In this document: positions 17,319 to 25,697 of the stretch, in pieces
Numbering within the stretch: position 1 is the stretch's first letter
Layout: the number at the start of each line of letters is the position of its first letter
NCBI GenBank assembly: GCA_002840685.1
Contig: PHBU01000019.1
Span: 21,398-85,397 of the forward strand
Reading direction: 5' to 3'
Length of the DNA stretch: 64,000 nt
Origin: Chloroflexi bacterium HGW-Chloroflexi-6
GTDB lineage: Bacteria > Chloroflexota > Anaerolineae > Anaerolineales > Villigracilaceae
Program-made: the position numbers and the translations under genes
The notes under the pieces: generated by a model
Told to the model about the DNA's origin: nothing
What the model saw: only the letters and a program-made list of their open reading frames with translations
Database searches by the model: none

Positions 17319-18578
17319 CTACCCGACCGTCTCACGGATGAACGGATTGAACAGGTGGATGCCCCCGATCGCCAGCAGCGCGATCCCGCCGCAGACCAGG
17401 GCGGTGATGGGTACGCTCCAGCTTTGGGCCATTACCCCGATCAGGATGCTGCCGAACGGCGCGATCCCTTGCAGCCCCCACAGGTAGGTGCTAAAAACCC
17501 GTCCGCGCAGCTCGTTGGGAACCTGCAGCTGGATCAAGGTGTTCATTGTTGCCAGTTGCGTGACCGTGCCCCAGCCGAGCAGCACCATCAGCACCAGCGC
17601 CAAGGTTACGTTGCGGGTCAGGCCCAGGCCGATCAGGCCGAAGATGAAGGCCGCCTGCCCGAAGGTCAGCAGCCAGCCTTTGCGGCGCGGATTAAAAGCT
17701 GCCAGGGTGATCGCTGCGATCAGCGCCCCGATCCCCTGAAAGGTGTACAGCGCGCTGTTGCGGGCCGCCACGGCTGCGTCCGTATCCCCGATCTGGGCCA
17801 GCACGTCCCGCGCAACGACCGGAATCTGCTGGATAAAGGGAAAGCCGATCAGCCCGACAATGGTCGCCATCAAGATCAGCATCCCCACCGAGGCGGTTGA
17901 CAGGATGTATTTTTGTCCTTCGCGCAGGCCTTCGAGCAGTTTTTGCGGTTTGGCGACGATCGCTTCTTTGAAGGGGGTCCGGGCGTAGAACAGGGCGATG
18001 ATCACGAATAAATACGAGATTCCGTTGGCGAGAAAAGCCCAGCCGGCCCCGTTGTTTTTGATAAAAATCAGGAACGGCGCCACCAGCGAGGGGCCCAGCA
18101 CGCGCGCGGCGTTGAAGATCGTGGCTTGCAGTGCGATCGCATTCGGCAGGGGCCCCTTGCCGACCAGTTCGATCAGCATCGCCTGGCGGGCGGTGATCTC
18201 GACCGCATTGGCGACACCCAGCACCAGCGCCAGCACAACGATATGCCAGAGTTGGATCAGCCCGCTCAGGGTCAGGAAGGCCAGGGTTAGCGACTGAACC
18301 ATCATCACAGCTTGCAGCAGGATCACGATCTTGCGCTTGTCGTGGCGCTCGATCCAGACCCCTGCCGGCAGGGCCAGGAGCAGGGTCGGCAGCGTTCCGG
18401 CAAAGCCGATCAATCCCAGGTCGAAGGGCCGCCCGGTTAACTGGTAGGCCAGGTAAGGCTGGGTTGTAGATTGCATCCAGGTGCCGGTCAGCGAGATGAA
18501 CTGGCCCACCCAGAACAAGACGAAATCGCGTGAAGAGAGCGCCGGAAAGCGCTCAAAGAAATGATCCCGAAAGCTCAT
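17319..18578 (-). CDS. MFS transporter, EntS/MFS_3-like exporter family
   Basis: A 419-residue, roughly 12-TM permease starting at MSFRDHFFERFPALSSRDF; the frame is open for a further 95 codons upstream, but that part is the SRAP gene read in another frame. The ATG overlaps the SRAP stop as ATGA, so the two are translationally coupled. Family features: a short amphipathic N terminus, WVGQFISLTGTWMQ in TM1, and ELRGRVFS in the loop before the last helices, typical of the drug/siderophore exporter subfamily. The substrate cannot be told. Pairing with a DNA-damage protein gene is unusual and may be only operonic convenience. Confidence 0.88.
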   Translation of the reverse strand: MSFRDHFFERFPALSSRDFVLFWVGQFISLTGTWMQSTTQPYLAYQLTGRPFDLGLIGFAGTLPTLLLALPAGVWIERHDKRKIVILLQAVMMVQSLTLAFLTLSGLIQLWHIVVLALVLGVANAVEITARQAMLIELVGKGPLPNAIALQATIFNAARVLGPSLVAPFLIFIKNNGAGWAFLANGISYLFVIIALFYARTPFKEAIVAKPQKLLEGLREGQKYILSTASVGMLILMATIVGLIGFPFIQQIPVVARDVLAQIGDTDAAVAARNSALYTFQGIGALIAAITLAAFNPRRKGWLLTFGQAAFIFGLIGLGLTRNVTLALVLMVLLGWGTVTQLATMNTLIQLQVPNELRGRVFSTYLWGLQGIAPFGSILIGVMAQSWSVPITALVCGGIALLAIGGIHLFNPFIRETVG

Positions 18579-19255
18579 CCGGCAGCCTGGGCGGGGCGGA
18601 TCATTTCCGGCGAGTCGAGGCGGGCCTGGTTGACCAGCCTGTCGACCGGGTAGGCTTCCATCTCCTCGGCCGGGTAGGCTGCCAGCAGGGGGTTGAGTTC
18701 CTGCGGCTGGCGGCTTTCGGGCGCCAGCCAGGCGGCGTAGTCTTGCGGGCGCAAAATGACCGGCATTCGATCGTGGATTTTTTTGACGAGAGCGTTGGGG
18801 GAGGTGGTAATGATGGTGCAGGTTTTCAGCTGGCTTCCGTCCGGGCCGAGCCACTCGTCCCACAGCCCGGCCAGGGCGAAGGGCTGCTGGTCTTTCAAGC
18901 GGATGTAATAGGGTGTTTTACCGCGCGCGCCGGGTTCCTGCTGCCACTCGTAGAACCCGCTGGCCGGGATTAGGCAGCGTTTGTAACGGTAGGAACCACG
19001 GAAGGAGGGCTTTTCGGCCAGGGTCTCGCCGCGGGCGTTGATCATGCGCATGCCGATGGTCGGGTCCTTTGCCCAGGCCGGGATCAGCCCCCAGACGAAG
19101 AAATCTGCCCGCTTTGTGCCGTCGTTGGGCAGAACCAGCACCGGCTGGCTGGGAGCGATGTTGTAACGCGGCCCAACGTTGGCCGGGAATTGGAATCCGG
19201 CAAAGGCTTCCTGCAAGTCGGCTGTGTCAACGGTTAAGGTAAATCGTCCGCACAT
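18575..19255 (-). CDS. SRAP domain protein (YedK/HMCES family, abasic-site DNA-protein crosslinker)
   Basis: A 226-residue SRAP protein. It starts MCGRF: after removal of Met, Cys2 forms a thiazolidine with abasic sites in single-stranded DNA and shields them. The other active-site residues are Asn73 (MINARGET), Glu103 (SGFYEW) and His161 (HDRMPVIL). Length is typical. It sits between a DUF3048 gene (17 bp upstream) and the MFS gene (ATGA overlap), in a three-gene minus-strand run. Ribosome-site-like AGGAG lies just before the ATG. Confidence 0.95.
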   Translation of the reverse strand: MCGRFTLTVDTADLQEAFAGFQFPANVGPRYNIAPSQPVLVLPNDGTKRADFFVWGLIPAWAKDPTIGMRMINARGETLAEKPSFRGSYRYKRCLIPASGFYEWQQEPGARGKTPYYIRLKDQQPFALAGLWDEWLGPDGSQLKTCTIITTSPNALVKKIHDRMPVILRPQDYAAWLAPESRQPQELNPLLAAYPAEEMEAYPVDRLVNQARLDSPEMIRPAQAAG

Positions 19256-19272
19256 GTTTCCTCCTTGGGTCT

Positions 19273-20604
19273 TTAATTCCGTTTTTTGGGTGTCGGGCTG
19301 GCGATAAACCCGGGCGGGGTCGGGGTGGGCGTGGCGCGCCGGGCTGGGATGCTGTAGCTGAAGCGCACGCTGTGTTCGCCCTGTTCCAGAATGGTTTCGG
19401 GATTGATGACGATGTAAAAGGTGTTGCCGGGCGAGAGCGCCAGCAAGTTGCGGTTGATATCCAGCAGGCGGATGGGCTGCTCGAGTGCGTCGCGCTGCCA
19501 GATGGCGGCGGTTGCCCGGCCCTCGCGAAAGACATACGCCTGGCCTTCGTTGAGCAGCTGGATGTCGAAAACCTGGTCTGCGCGGTCGAATTCGGTTTTG
19601 AAGTTGTGCGGAACAACCAGCACAACCACATTCGCGGCGTAAACTTGTTCGCCGTTCAGAATGTCGATATGCGGTTGGTAGATCTCTGCGGCCACGTTTT
19701 CGGCGTCGGCGGCATCTGAGAAGCGCGCATACAGGCGGCGCAGTGGATCGTAGCGCCAGACGTGGTAGCTGTAGATCGAGTAACGCACCGTAATCTCGTC
19801 CACCTGGAGCGGCCAGATCGGGGCCAGCAGATCGAAGTAGGTGCTGCGTAGCGCCAGGCGTGCGTTATCGTGGCCGATCTTGCGCGTATACTCGGTCTGC
19901 CCGGCGGTATCGAGAAAGAAATTGTTGTAATCGTTAATCCGTGTGTCGCGGCAGAGCGGCGGACAGTTGTTGCCGGTTGGTATAAACAGGTAATGTAAAA
20001 GTTCGCTGTTCAGCAGGAACTCTTCGACTCGTTCGTCGGCGTTGGCAAAGACCAGGTAAGCCTGGTACATGCGCGCGATGTGCTCGTCGAAGTAGCGCCC
20101 GGAGCGTACCGGCCCGGCTTTTTCGGCATCCTGCCCGTAGAAGACTGCGATGAAGCGCGTCAGGCCGTCTTCGATGTAATATTCATAGACCACATCGGCG
20201 CGCGTCAGGCCAAACTGATAGTCACGCACCCGGCGCGGGAAGTTGGTAATCTTAACCGCGATCGGCCTGCGTTCGAGGCGCGAAGCATCTGCCGGGATCA
20301 GGCCGGTGTAGGGATCGTAATTGTCAGGGAGCTGCAGCGGTAGGGATGGCGCGATCGTCGCGGCCGGGGTGTTGCTCGGCAAAGCCGTCGGGGTGGAGAG
20401 AACTCGTTGGGTTGGCGTCAGGCTGGGGGTCGGGCGTTCCGCGCTGGGCTGGCCGGGGGGCGGTAACGTTGCGGCTGCCGAAGCCTGTGCGGGCGCGGGC
20501 AGACCCCCATTTTGCGTCCAGAAAAACAAGATTGCCGCAAGCAATAATATGAAGAGCATGCCCCAGATGACGATCAGCAGGGTCTTGAGCCGGGAGGTGG
20601 TCAT
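19273..20604 (-). CDS. DUF3048 (YerB-like) lipid-exposed/secreted protein
   Basis: A 443-residue protein with a single N-terminal TM/signal anchor (~8-28), a Pro/Thr/Ser-rich low-complexity linker (~35-90), then a DUF3048 region starting NYDPYTGLIPAD and including RPIAVKITN, GLTRADVVYEY and AGPVRSGRYFD, all typical of that family. The C-terminal ~100 residues form a second beta-rich domain and a Thr/Pro-rich tail. DUF3048 proteins lie on the outer face of the membrane in Firmicutes and Chloroflexi; the biochemical role is unknown. First gene of the DUF3048-SRAP-MFS run, divergent from the antiporter-like module. Confidence 0.85.
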   Translation of the reverse strand: MTTSRLKTLLIVIWGMLFILLLAAILFFWTQNGGLPAPAQASAAATLPPPGQPSAERPTPSLTPTQRVLSTPTALPSNTPAATIAPSLPLQLPDNYDPYTGLIPADASRLERRPIAVKITNFPRRVRDYQFGLTRADVVYEYYIEDGLTRFIAVFYGQDAEKAGPVRSGRYFDEHIARMYQAYLVFANADERVEEFLLNSELLHYLFIPTGNNCPPLCRDTRINDYNNFFLDTAGQTEYTRKIGHDNARLALRSTYFDLLAPIWPLQVDEITVRYSIYSYHVWRYDPLRRLYARFSDAADAENVAAEIYQPHIDILNGEQVYAANVVVLVVPHNFKTEFDRADQVFDIQLLNEGQAYVFREGRATAAIWQRDALEQPIRLLDINRNLLALSPGNTFYIVINPETILEQGEHSVRFSYSIPARRATPTPTPPGFIASPTPKKRN

Positions 20605-20704
20605 GGCGTGATTATACCCGCCCCGCTCTCAAATGGTGACCATCGGCATTGCGCTTCGCTTGATTTTGGGCGCGGCGCGAGGGTGATGATAAAATAAACG
20701 CATC

Positions 20705-22279
20705 ATGTTGTTTTTTCTAACCTTTGGGCTTTATTTTGTGGCTTTGCTGGCGGTAGGGATTCTGCACCTGTTGCGGCGTCCTTTTTCATATTCCTGGCTG
20801 GCGGCGGCCCTGGGCGCGTTGTTGGCCTGGGGCAGCATTTTTGCCTGGCAAACAGGCCTGCCGGCGCTTGTCTTTGAAAATGTCTGGCAGCCGGTCGGGC
20901 TTTTCTCCGTTTCGCCGCTCCTTTTGGCAGACCAGGTCGGCTGGGCTTATGCGCTGGCCCTGGCTTCGCTGGCCCTGGCCGTGATCCTGGCTGCCCCGGC
21001 CCAATCGACCGGGGTCAGCCCATCGGCCTGGATCGGGACGCTCGGCCTGACGGCGCTGGCGATGCTGGCTTTTGTCTCGGCCAACCCGCTGACTTTGGTG
21101 CTGGTCTGGACGGGACTCGACCTGCTGGAGTTGTTCAACACCCTGCGTCTGGCGCGCCAACCCAGCCTGAGCGAGCGCGCGGTGATTTCGTTTGGCGTGC
21201 GCGCCCTGGGGACGGGCTTTGCCCTGTGGGCCAGCGTCACCAACGGCATGGCTTTGTCGTCTTTTGGGCTGCTTTCGCCGCAGGCAGGTTTGTATTTCTT
21301 GCTGGCGGTCGGCTTGCGCCTGGGCGTTTTGCCGCTCCATCTGACTTATCGCAGTGAACCGGCCCTGCGGCGCGGCATGGGGACGGTCTTGCGCCTGGCG
21401 GTAGCATCTTCGAGTCTGGTTTTGTTGGCGCGCATTCCCGCCGGCCTGGTTCTGCAGGGAATTTCTCCGTTCTTGCAGGCGCTTTTGATCATGGCCCTCC
21501 TGTATGGCGCCTGGAAATGGCTGGCTGCCCCCGACGAACTCTCAGGCCGCCCGTACTGGCTGATCGGGATGGGAGCCCTGTCGGTGCTGGCAGCTTTGCG
21601 CGGCAGCCCCCTCGGCAGCGCTGCCTGGGGTGTGGTTTTGATCTTGTTTGGTGGGCTGACCTTCCTTTATTCATCCCGCCAGCGGATTTTTACGCTGATT
21701 TTGAGTGTTTTCAGTCTGGGGTTGCTCTCGCTGCCTTTTACATTAACAGCCACCACCTGGCTGGGCGCCGCGCCGGTGGACTGGCTGTTCTGGCCGTTTG
21801 CTGTTGCCGGGCAGGTCATGCTGGCGCTTGGCTTCGTGCGTCATCTCTGGCATACCAGCGAAAGCGAGCTGGCCAGCCTGCCGCGCTGGGCCCAGTCGGC
21901 TTACCCGCTCGGGCTGGCGATTTTGGCAGGCATGATCGTCCTGCTCAGCCTGTGGGGTTGGCCTGGGGTGATGCAGGTAGGAGTCTGGCTGGTTTCCCTG
22001 GTGGTTGGGAGCTTGTTTTTGGTCGCTTTATTGATCTGGTGGCGCATTTCGAAGTATGGCGCGCAGACCGAGCGTATTAAACTCCCTGGTGGGGTGGGCG
22101 AAGAGACCCGCTTGGCGCGCGGAATGGAGGCTTTTGCCTCCGGGCTGTGGGGTTTGTATCGCGGTCTGCGCCGTCTGGTCGATTTTATTTCGGGCCTTCT
22201 CGAAGGTGACGGCGGTCTGCTGTGGACCGTGCTGGTGCTGGTCTTGCTGATCATCTGGTTCCAGCAAATTTCTTTGTAA
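20705..22279 (+). CDS. Divergent NuoL/MrpA-like proton-antiporter-type membrane subunit
   Basis: A 524-residue polytopic protein (about 14 TM segments) with short loops. Features recalling complex-I antiporter subunits are the TM segment LVLVWTGLDLLELF (compare the Glu-containing TM5 of NuoL/M/N) and LRLGVLPLHL in the place of the conserved LP.AH block. A basic amphipathic region (~440-500) precedes a last TM helix. Sequence match is weak, so the call rests on layout with the next two genes, which also look like antiporter-type subunits. No NADH- or hydrogenase-type catalytic subunit is near. First gene of the module; divergent from DUF3048. Confidence 0.6.
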   Translation: MLFFLTFGLYFVALLAVGILHLLRRPFSYSWLAAALGALLAWGSIFAWQTGLPALVFENVWQPVGLFSVSPLLLADQVGWAYALALASLALAVILAAPAQSTGVSPSAWIGTLGLTALAMLAFVSANPLTLVLVWTGLDLLELFNTLRLARQPSLSERAVISFGVRALGTGFALWASVTNGMALSSFGLLSPQAGLYFLLAVGLRLGVLPLHLTYRSEPALRRGMGTVLRLAVASSSLVLLARIPAGLVLQGISPFLQALLIMALLYGAWKWLAAPDELSGRPYWLIGMGALSVLAALRGSPLGSAAWGVVLILFGGLTFLYSSRQRIFTLILSVFSLGLLSLPFTLTATTWLGAAPVDWLFWPFAVAGQVMLALGFVRHLWHTSESELASLPRWAQSAYPLGLAILAGMIVLLSLWGWPGVMQVGVWLVSLVVGSLFLVALLIWWRISKYGAQTERIKLPGGVGEETRLARGMEAFASGLWGLYRGLRRLVDFISGLLEGDGGLLWTVLVLVLLIIWFQQISL

Positions 22280-22292
22280 TGGATAAGCCTTG

Positions 22293-22880
22293 ATGCTTGA
22301 ATTTTTACGCTGGTTTGCTGCCATACTGGTTTTGTTTACTTCCGTTACCCTGCTCCTGAGCCGTGACTGGCGCTGGAGCTTGGGTGTTTTGGCGGCCCAG
22401 TACCTGGCGATCTTTTTGCTTTTCCTGATCCACTGGCCGCTGACCATGTCGGCCGCCAAACTCGTCACCGGTTGGATGGCTGCGGCCATCCTGGGTGTGA
22501 CTTTGGTCAACCAGGCAGACTTCTTGCCGGTGCAGTCGAGTCGTATCTTTAAGTTTTTGCTGGCGCTGGTGGTTGCGGGGGCCGTCATTCAGGGTGTGCT
22601 GGTGGTCAATGACTGGATTCCGGATGCGGGCTTTCCGCTGGTGCTGGCTTCGCTGATGTTGATCGGCCAGGGCTTGCTGCAACTCGGCATGACGGTTGAG
22701 CCGTTCCGCGCCACGCTTGGACTGCTGACGGTGCTTTCGGGCTTCGAACTGCTCTCCGCCCCACTTGATAATTCAGTGCTGGTAACGGCCATGTTGGCTG
22801 CGGCGACCCTCGGCATTGCGCTGGCCGGTTCTTACCTGCTGACCTTGCAGCTGACTCCGGCTGAGGAGAGCCTCGAGTGA
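22293..22880 (+). CDS. Six-TM membrane protein, HyfE/NuoK-like candidate
   Basis: A 195-residue hydrophobic protein starting at ATG 22293 (a TTG one codon earlier is less likely). It has about six TM helices; the last part has GLLTVLSGFELL, reminiscent of the Glu-bearing helix of NuoK/MrpC/HyfE, ahead of two more helices. It lies between a NuoL-like and a NuoN-like gene, with 13 bp before it and a GTGA overlap after it, which fits a small K-type subunit of an ion-translocating module. No firm family assignment. Confidence 0.55.
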   Translation: MLEFLRWFAAILVLFTSVTLLLSRDWRWSLGVLAAQYLAIFLLFLIHWPLTMSAAKLVTGWMAAAILGVTLVNQADFLPVQSSRIFKFLLALVVAGAVIQGVLVVNDWIPDAGFPLVLASLMLIGQGLLQLGMTVEPFRATLGLLTVLSGFELLSAPLDNSVLVTAMLAAATLGIALAGSYLLTLQLTPAEESLE

Positions 22881-24280
22881 GCGCGCCGCTGATCTGGATC
22901 GGCCTGCCGCTGGCCCTGGGCGTGTTGCTGCTGCTCCTTCCGGGCGAGCGCCTGGTGGCCTGGCTGGGCGGATTGTTCTCTGCCGCGCTGGCAGTGCTGG
23001 CACTGCTTGTGCCAACCGACACGGCCATCAACGTTTTTGGTTTTTTCTCGCTGCGCATTGATTCGACCCTGACCCTCTTGGGCCGCCAAATCAGCCTGAC
23101 GCCCGCCGCCCAGATCGTGCTGGTTTTGGCGTATGCGGTTGGCGCTTTCTGGTTTTTTGGCGGACTGGCAACCGGCAATGCCCGGCGGCTGGTATCGTTT
23201 GGACTGATGTCGATCGCCATCCTGACCGCTTCGCTGGCAATCCGGCCGTTTTTGTATGCGGCGATTTTGATCCAGGGCGCGGTGCTGCTCTCGGTTTTCA
23301 TGCTGGCCGAGCCGGGCCGCCCGGCCGGGAGCGGATTGATCCGCTTCCTGATCTACCAGACCCTGCCGATGCCTTTCATCCTGTTCGCGGGTTTCCTGCT
23401 CTCGGGCGTCGAGGCGGGTCCGCGCGACCTGGCGGTCATCTTGCAGGCAGCCATCCTGCTTGGCCTGGGATTTTCCTTCCTGCTCTCGATTTTTCCGCTT
23501 TCGACCTGGCTGCCGATGTTGGCCGAGCAGCATGCGCCTTATGTGGTTGGCTTTATCCTTTCGACTTTCCCCACTTTTGCACTCTTGTTTGCCCTTAATT
23601 TTGTCGATCGCTATTCCTGGATCCGCGAATCGGACGGTTTTTTCGAAGTCTTGCGCTTCATCGGCCTGCTGACTGCTCTTTCGGGGGGTGTCTGGGCGGC
23701 CTTCCAACGCCACGCCGGGCGCATTTTTGGCTATGCCGCCGTGGCCGAGATCGGGTTTTCACTGGTGGCCATCAGTCTGCCCGACCGTATGGCTGGCTTG
23801 CAGATCGTCTTCTTTATGATCGTGCCGCGCGCCCTGGCCTACGGCACCTGGGCCATGTCGCTTTCCGTTTTGCGGGAGGCCGCCGAAGATCTGCGCTACC
23901 AGTCTTTGCAAGGGCTGGCGCGTCGCTATCCGATTGCAACGATGGGCGTTTTCATTTCGATCCTGTCCCTGAGCGGAGTCCCCCTGCTGGCCAGTTTCCC
24001 GGTACGTCAGGTACTCTGGCAGGAATTGGCTGTCCAGGGGTTGGGGTTGGCCGCGGCGATGGGCCTTGCCAGCCTCGGTCTGTGGATCGCTGCGCTGCGC
24101 AGCCTGGCCGTTTTGAGCATGTCTGCTGAAAATATCGAATGGGCCTCGCAGGAGACACCGGCCCAGCGTGTGATGATCGGTCTGGGGCTGCTGGCTTTGT
24201 TTGCCGCCGGGTTTTTCCCGCAGTGGGCGGCGCCTTTGCTCGCCAACCTGGGCAGTCTCTTCAGCCAGATCTCACGCTAG
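22877..24280 (+). CDS. NuoN/MrpD-like proton-translocating membrane subunit
   Basis: A 467-residue, about 13-TM protein starting at GTG 22877 and overlapping the previous stop (GTGA). It resembles the proton_antipo_M family: a mid-protein FPLSTWLPMLAEQHAPYV block corresponds to the P..W.p.a....PtpV region of NuoL/M/N, and RIFGYAAVAEIGFSL matches the K..aYSSi...G block, though the Lys is Arg/Phe here. The third subunit of an apparent L-K-N membrane module. Likely ion translocation; the partner that supplies energy is not in the window. Confidence 0.7.
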   Translation: MSAPLIWIGLPLALGVLLLLLPGERLVAWLGGLFSAALAVLALLVPTDTAINVFGFFSLRIDSTLTLLGRQISLTPAAQIVLVLAYAVGAFWFFGGLATGNARRLVSFGLMSIAILTASLAIRPFLYAAILIQGAVLLSVFMLAEPGRPAGSGLIRFLIYQTLPMPFILFAGFLLSGVEAGPRDLAVILQAAILLGLGFSFLLSIFPLSTWLPMLAEQHAPYVVGFILSTFPTFALLFALNFVDRYSWIRESDGFFEVLRFIGLLTALSGGVWAAFQRHAGRIFGYAAVAEIGFSLVAISLPDRMAGLQIVFFMIVPRALAYGTWAMSLSVLREAAEDLRYQSLQGLARRYPIATMGVFISILSLSGVPLLASFPVRQVLWQELAVQGLGLAAAMGLASLGLWIAALRSLAVLSMSAENIEWASQETPAQRVMIGLGLLALFAAGFFPQWAAPLLANLGSLFSQISR

Positions 24281-24431
24281 TTCTGGCGCTGGTTCTGAAA
24301 TTCCGCCGCTGAAATACCCCGTGCTATAATCTATACTGATGGTTTTTGCCGGTCTGGCGAAACTTGAAAACCCCTGAATCACCTGAAGCAGCGCCTCAAG
24401 ACGCTGATTTTATCCCCCGGAGCAACCCAGC

Positions 24432-25619
24432 ATGGAACTAGAAGATATCGTTAAACGCCTCGAATGGCTTGAAAAAGAGCATCGCAAAGACCACACTGTG
24501 ATCGCGGACCTGCAGCAGCAGATCGGTGGCTATGAAGCAAATTTTGGCCTGCTGCGTGACCAGATCAAGGAAGTTGCCGTAGACCTGACGCGTTTCTCCT
24601 CTTCTGCTGCCCGCCTTGAGCAATTCGACGGTATGATCGCTCAGTATCGCGCTGAAGTTACCAAGGCCATTGAAGATGTTGAAAAACGACGCGAGAAGCA
24701 TGAGCGTGAGATCGAAGCCCGCCGCCGGACCGAGGTTGAAAACATCAACAAATCCCTGATCGAGATGGGCAAAACGCTCGACGTGCTCGATGACTTCAAA
24801 AAGGGGCTCAAGGCTCGCGAAGAAGATTCATCGCGTCTGATGCGCTCGATCTCCGAGTTGGACAAACGCATCAGCGAGTTTCCGCATGCCGACGAAGAGA
24901 TCCGCCGTTCGGTGCGGTTGGTGGACGAGGCTCGCAAGCAGGATTTCAAACGCCTGGCTGACCTGCAGGGCGAGATGATCGCCATCCGCAAGCGCTCGGA
25001 CGAGGCCCGCGAACGGGTCGATATCAACGCTGATTCATTCCGCATGCTCGATACCCGCATCAACGAGATCCTGGCCAGCGAGGCCGATCGCCGTCGGGCC
25101 CAGATGGAGTTCATCGAAAAGCAAAGCCTGGCCGACATCGACCGCGACCGCTCGTGGAAGGATTGGCAGACGCGCTTCGATGCCTTTTCGCGTCAGACCA
25201 GCAACCTTGACGCCCAGATCTCGCAGCTTGAAGATACCCAGCGCGCCGTCAAACGTTCACAGGATGCCTTCGATGATATCAACACCCGCCTCGAACGGCG
25301 TATCAAAGAAATTACCGAGATCCAGCGCCTGGCCGAAGACCGCTTCAGGCAGGAGTGGGTCACTTTCAAATCGGATGATCAGAAACGCTGGACCAATTAC
25401 TCGCTGACTCAGGACGAAACCCAGAAAGACGTGCGCGTAGAGCTCGAAAAGATCAACCAGCGCGTTGCCGCAGTTGGCGATGTTTTGCAGGCCATGCAGG
25501 ATACCTTCCAGCAAACCAATGAGATCACTGAAGTCCAGTTGCAGGAACTGATGAACTGGACGCACGAGTGGCTCAGCAGCTACGAGCGCGTCATTGGCCG
25601 CGCGCGCCCTTCCCGCTAA
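24432..25619 (+). CDS. Long coiled-coil protein of unknown function
   Basis: 395 residues, almost wholly alpha-helical and very rich in Glu, Arg, Lys, Gln and Asp, with heptad character through ~1-370 and no TM segment or signal peptide. Ribosome site CGGAG lies about 9 bases before ATG. No catalytic motif. The shape suggests a cytoplasmic scaffold or a filament/tether protein. TATAAT at 24325 could be its -10 box. Followed by a repeat and selB; no functional tie to selB can be shown. Confidence 0.8.
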   Translation: MELEDIVKRLEWLEKEHRKDHTVIADLQQQIGGYEANFGLLRDQIKEVAVDLTRFSSSAARLEQFDGMIAQYRAEVTKAIEDVEKRREKHEREIEARRRTEVENINKSLIEMGKTLDVLDDFKKGLKAREEDSSRLMRSISELDKRISEFPHADEEIRRSVRLVDEARKQDFKRLADLQGEMIAIRKRSDEARERVDINADSFRMLDTRINEILASEADRRRAQMEFIEKQSLADIDRDRSWKDWQTRFDAFSRQTSNLDAQISQLEDTQRAVKRSQDAFDDINTRLERRIKEITEIQRLAEDRFRQEWVTFKSDDQKRWTNYSLTQDETQKDVRVELEKINQRVAAVGDVLQAMQDTFQQTNEITEVQLQELMNWTHEWLSSYERVIGRARPSR

Positions 25620-25627
25620 CTTGATTT

Positions 25628-25677
25628 GGAGTGCAAAATCTCCCGATTTTGCGCCAAAGTCGGAGACTTTGGACTCC
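25628..25677. repeat. Three-way-junction palindromic element before selB
   Basis: GGAGT (25628-25632) pairs with ACTCC (25673-25677), enclosing two perfect 8-bp hairpins: GCAAAATC/GATTTTGC (25633-25652) and CCAAAGTC/GACTTTGG (25654-25672). It lies in the 78-bp gap before selB, 20 bp from the start codon. It could be a dispersed repeat or a structured selB leader. Confidence 0.7.
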
Positions 25678-25697
25678 GTTTTGATATTGGAGCATAA

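Noticed and set aside
18579..18863. N-terminal extension of the MFS gene
   Set aside because: These 95 codons overlap the SRAP gene in another frame and are not hydrophobic; the coupled ATGA start is better.
22832..23713. 293-codon minus-strand open frame
   Set aside because: Shadow of the NuoN-like gene; Gln/Arg-rich low-complexity translation.
25628..25677. SECIS-like hairpin
   Set aside because: A bacterial SECIS lies just after an in-frame UGA within a gene; this is intergenic and before selB. Kept only as a repeat or leader.
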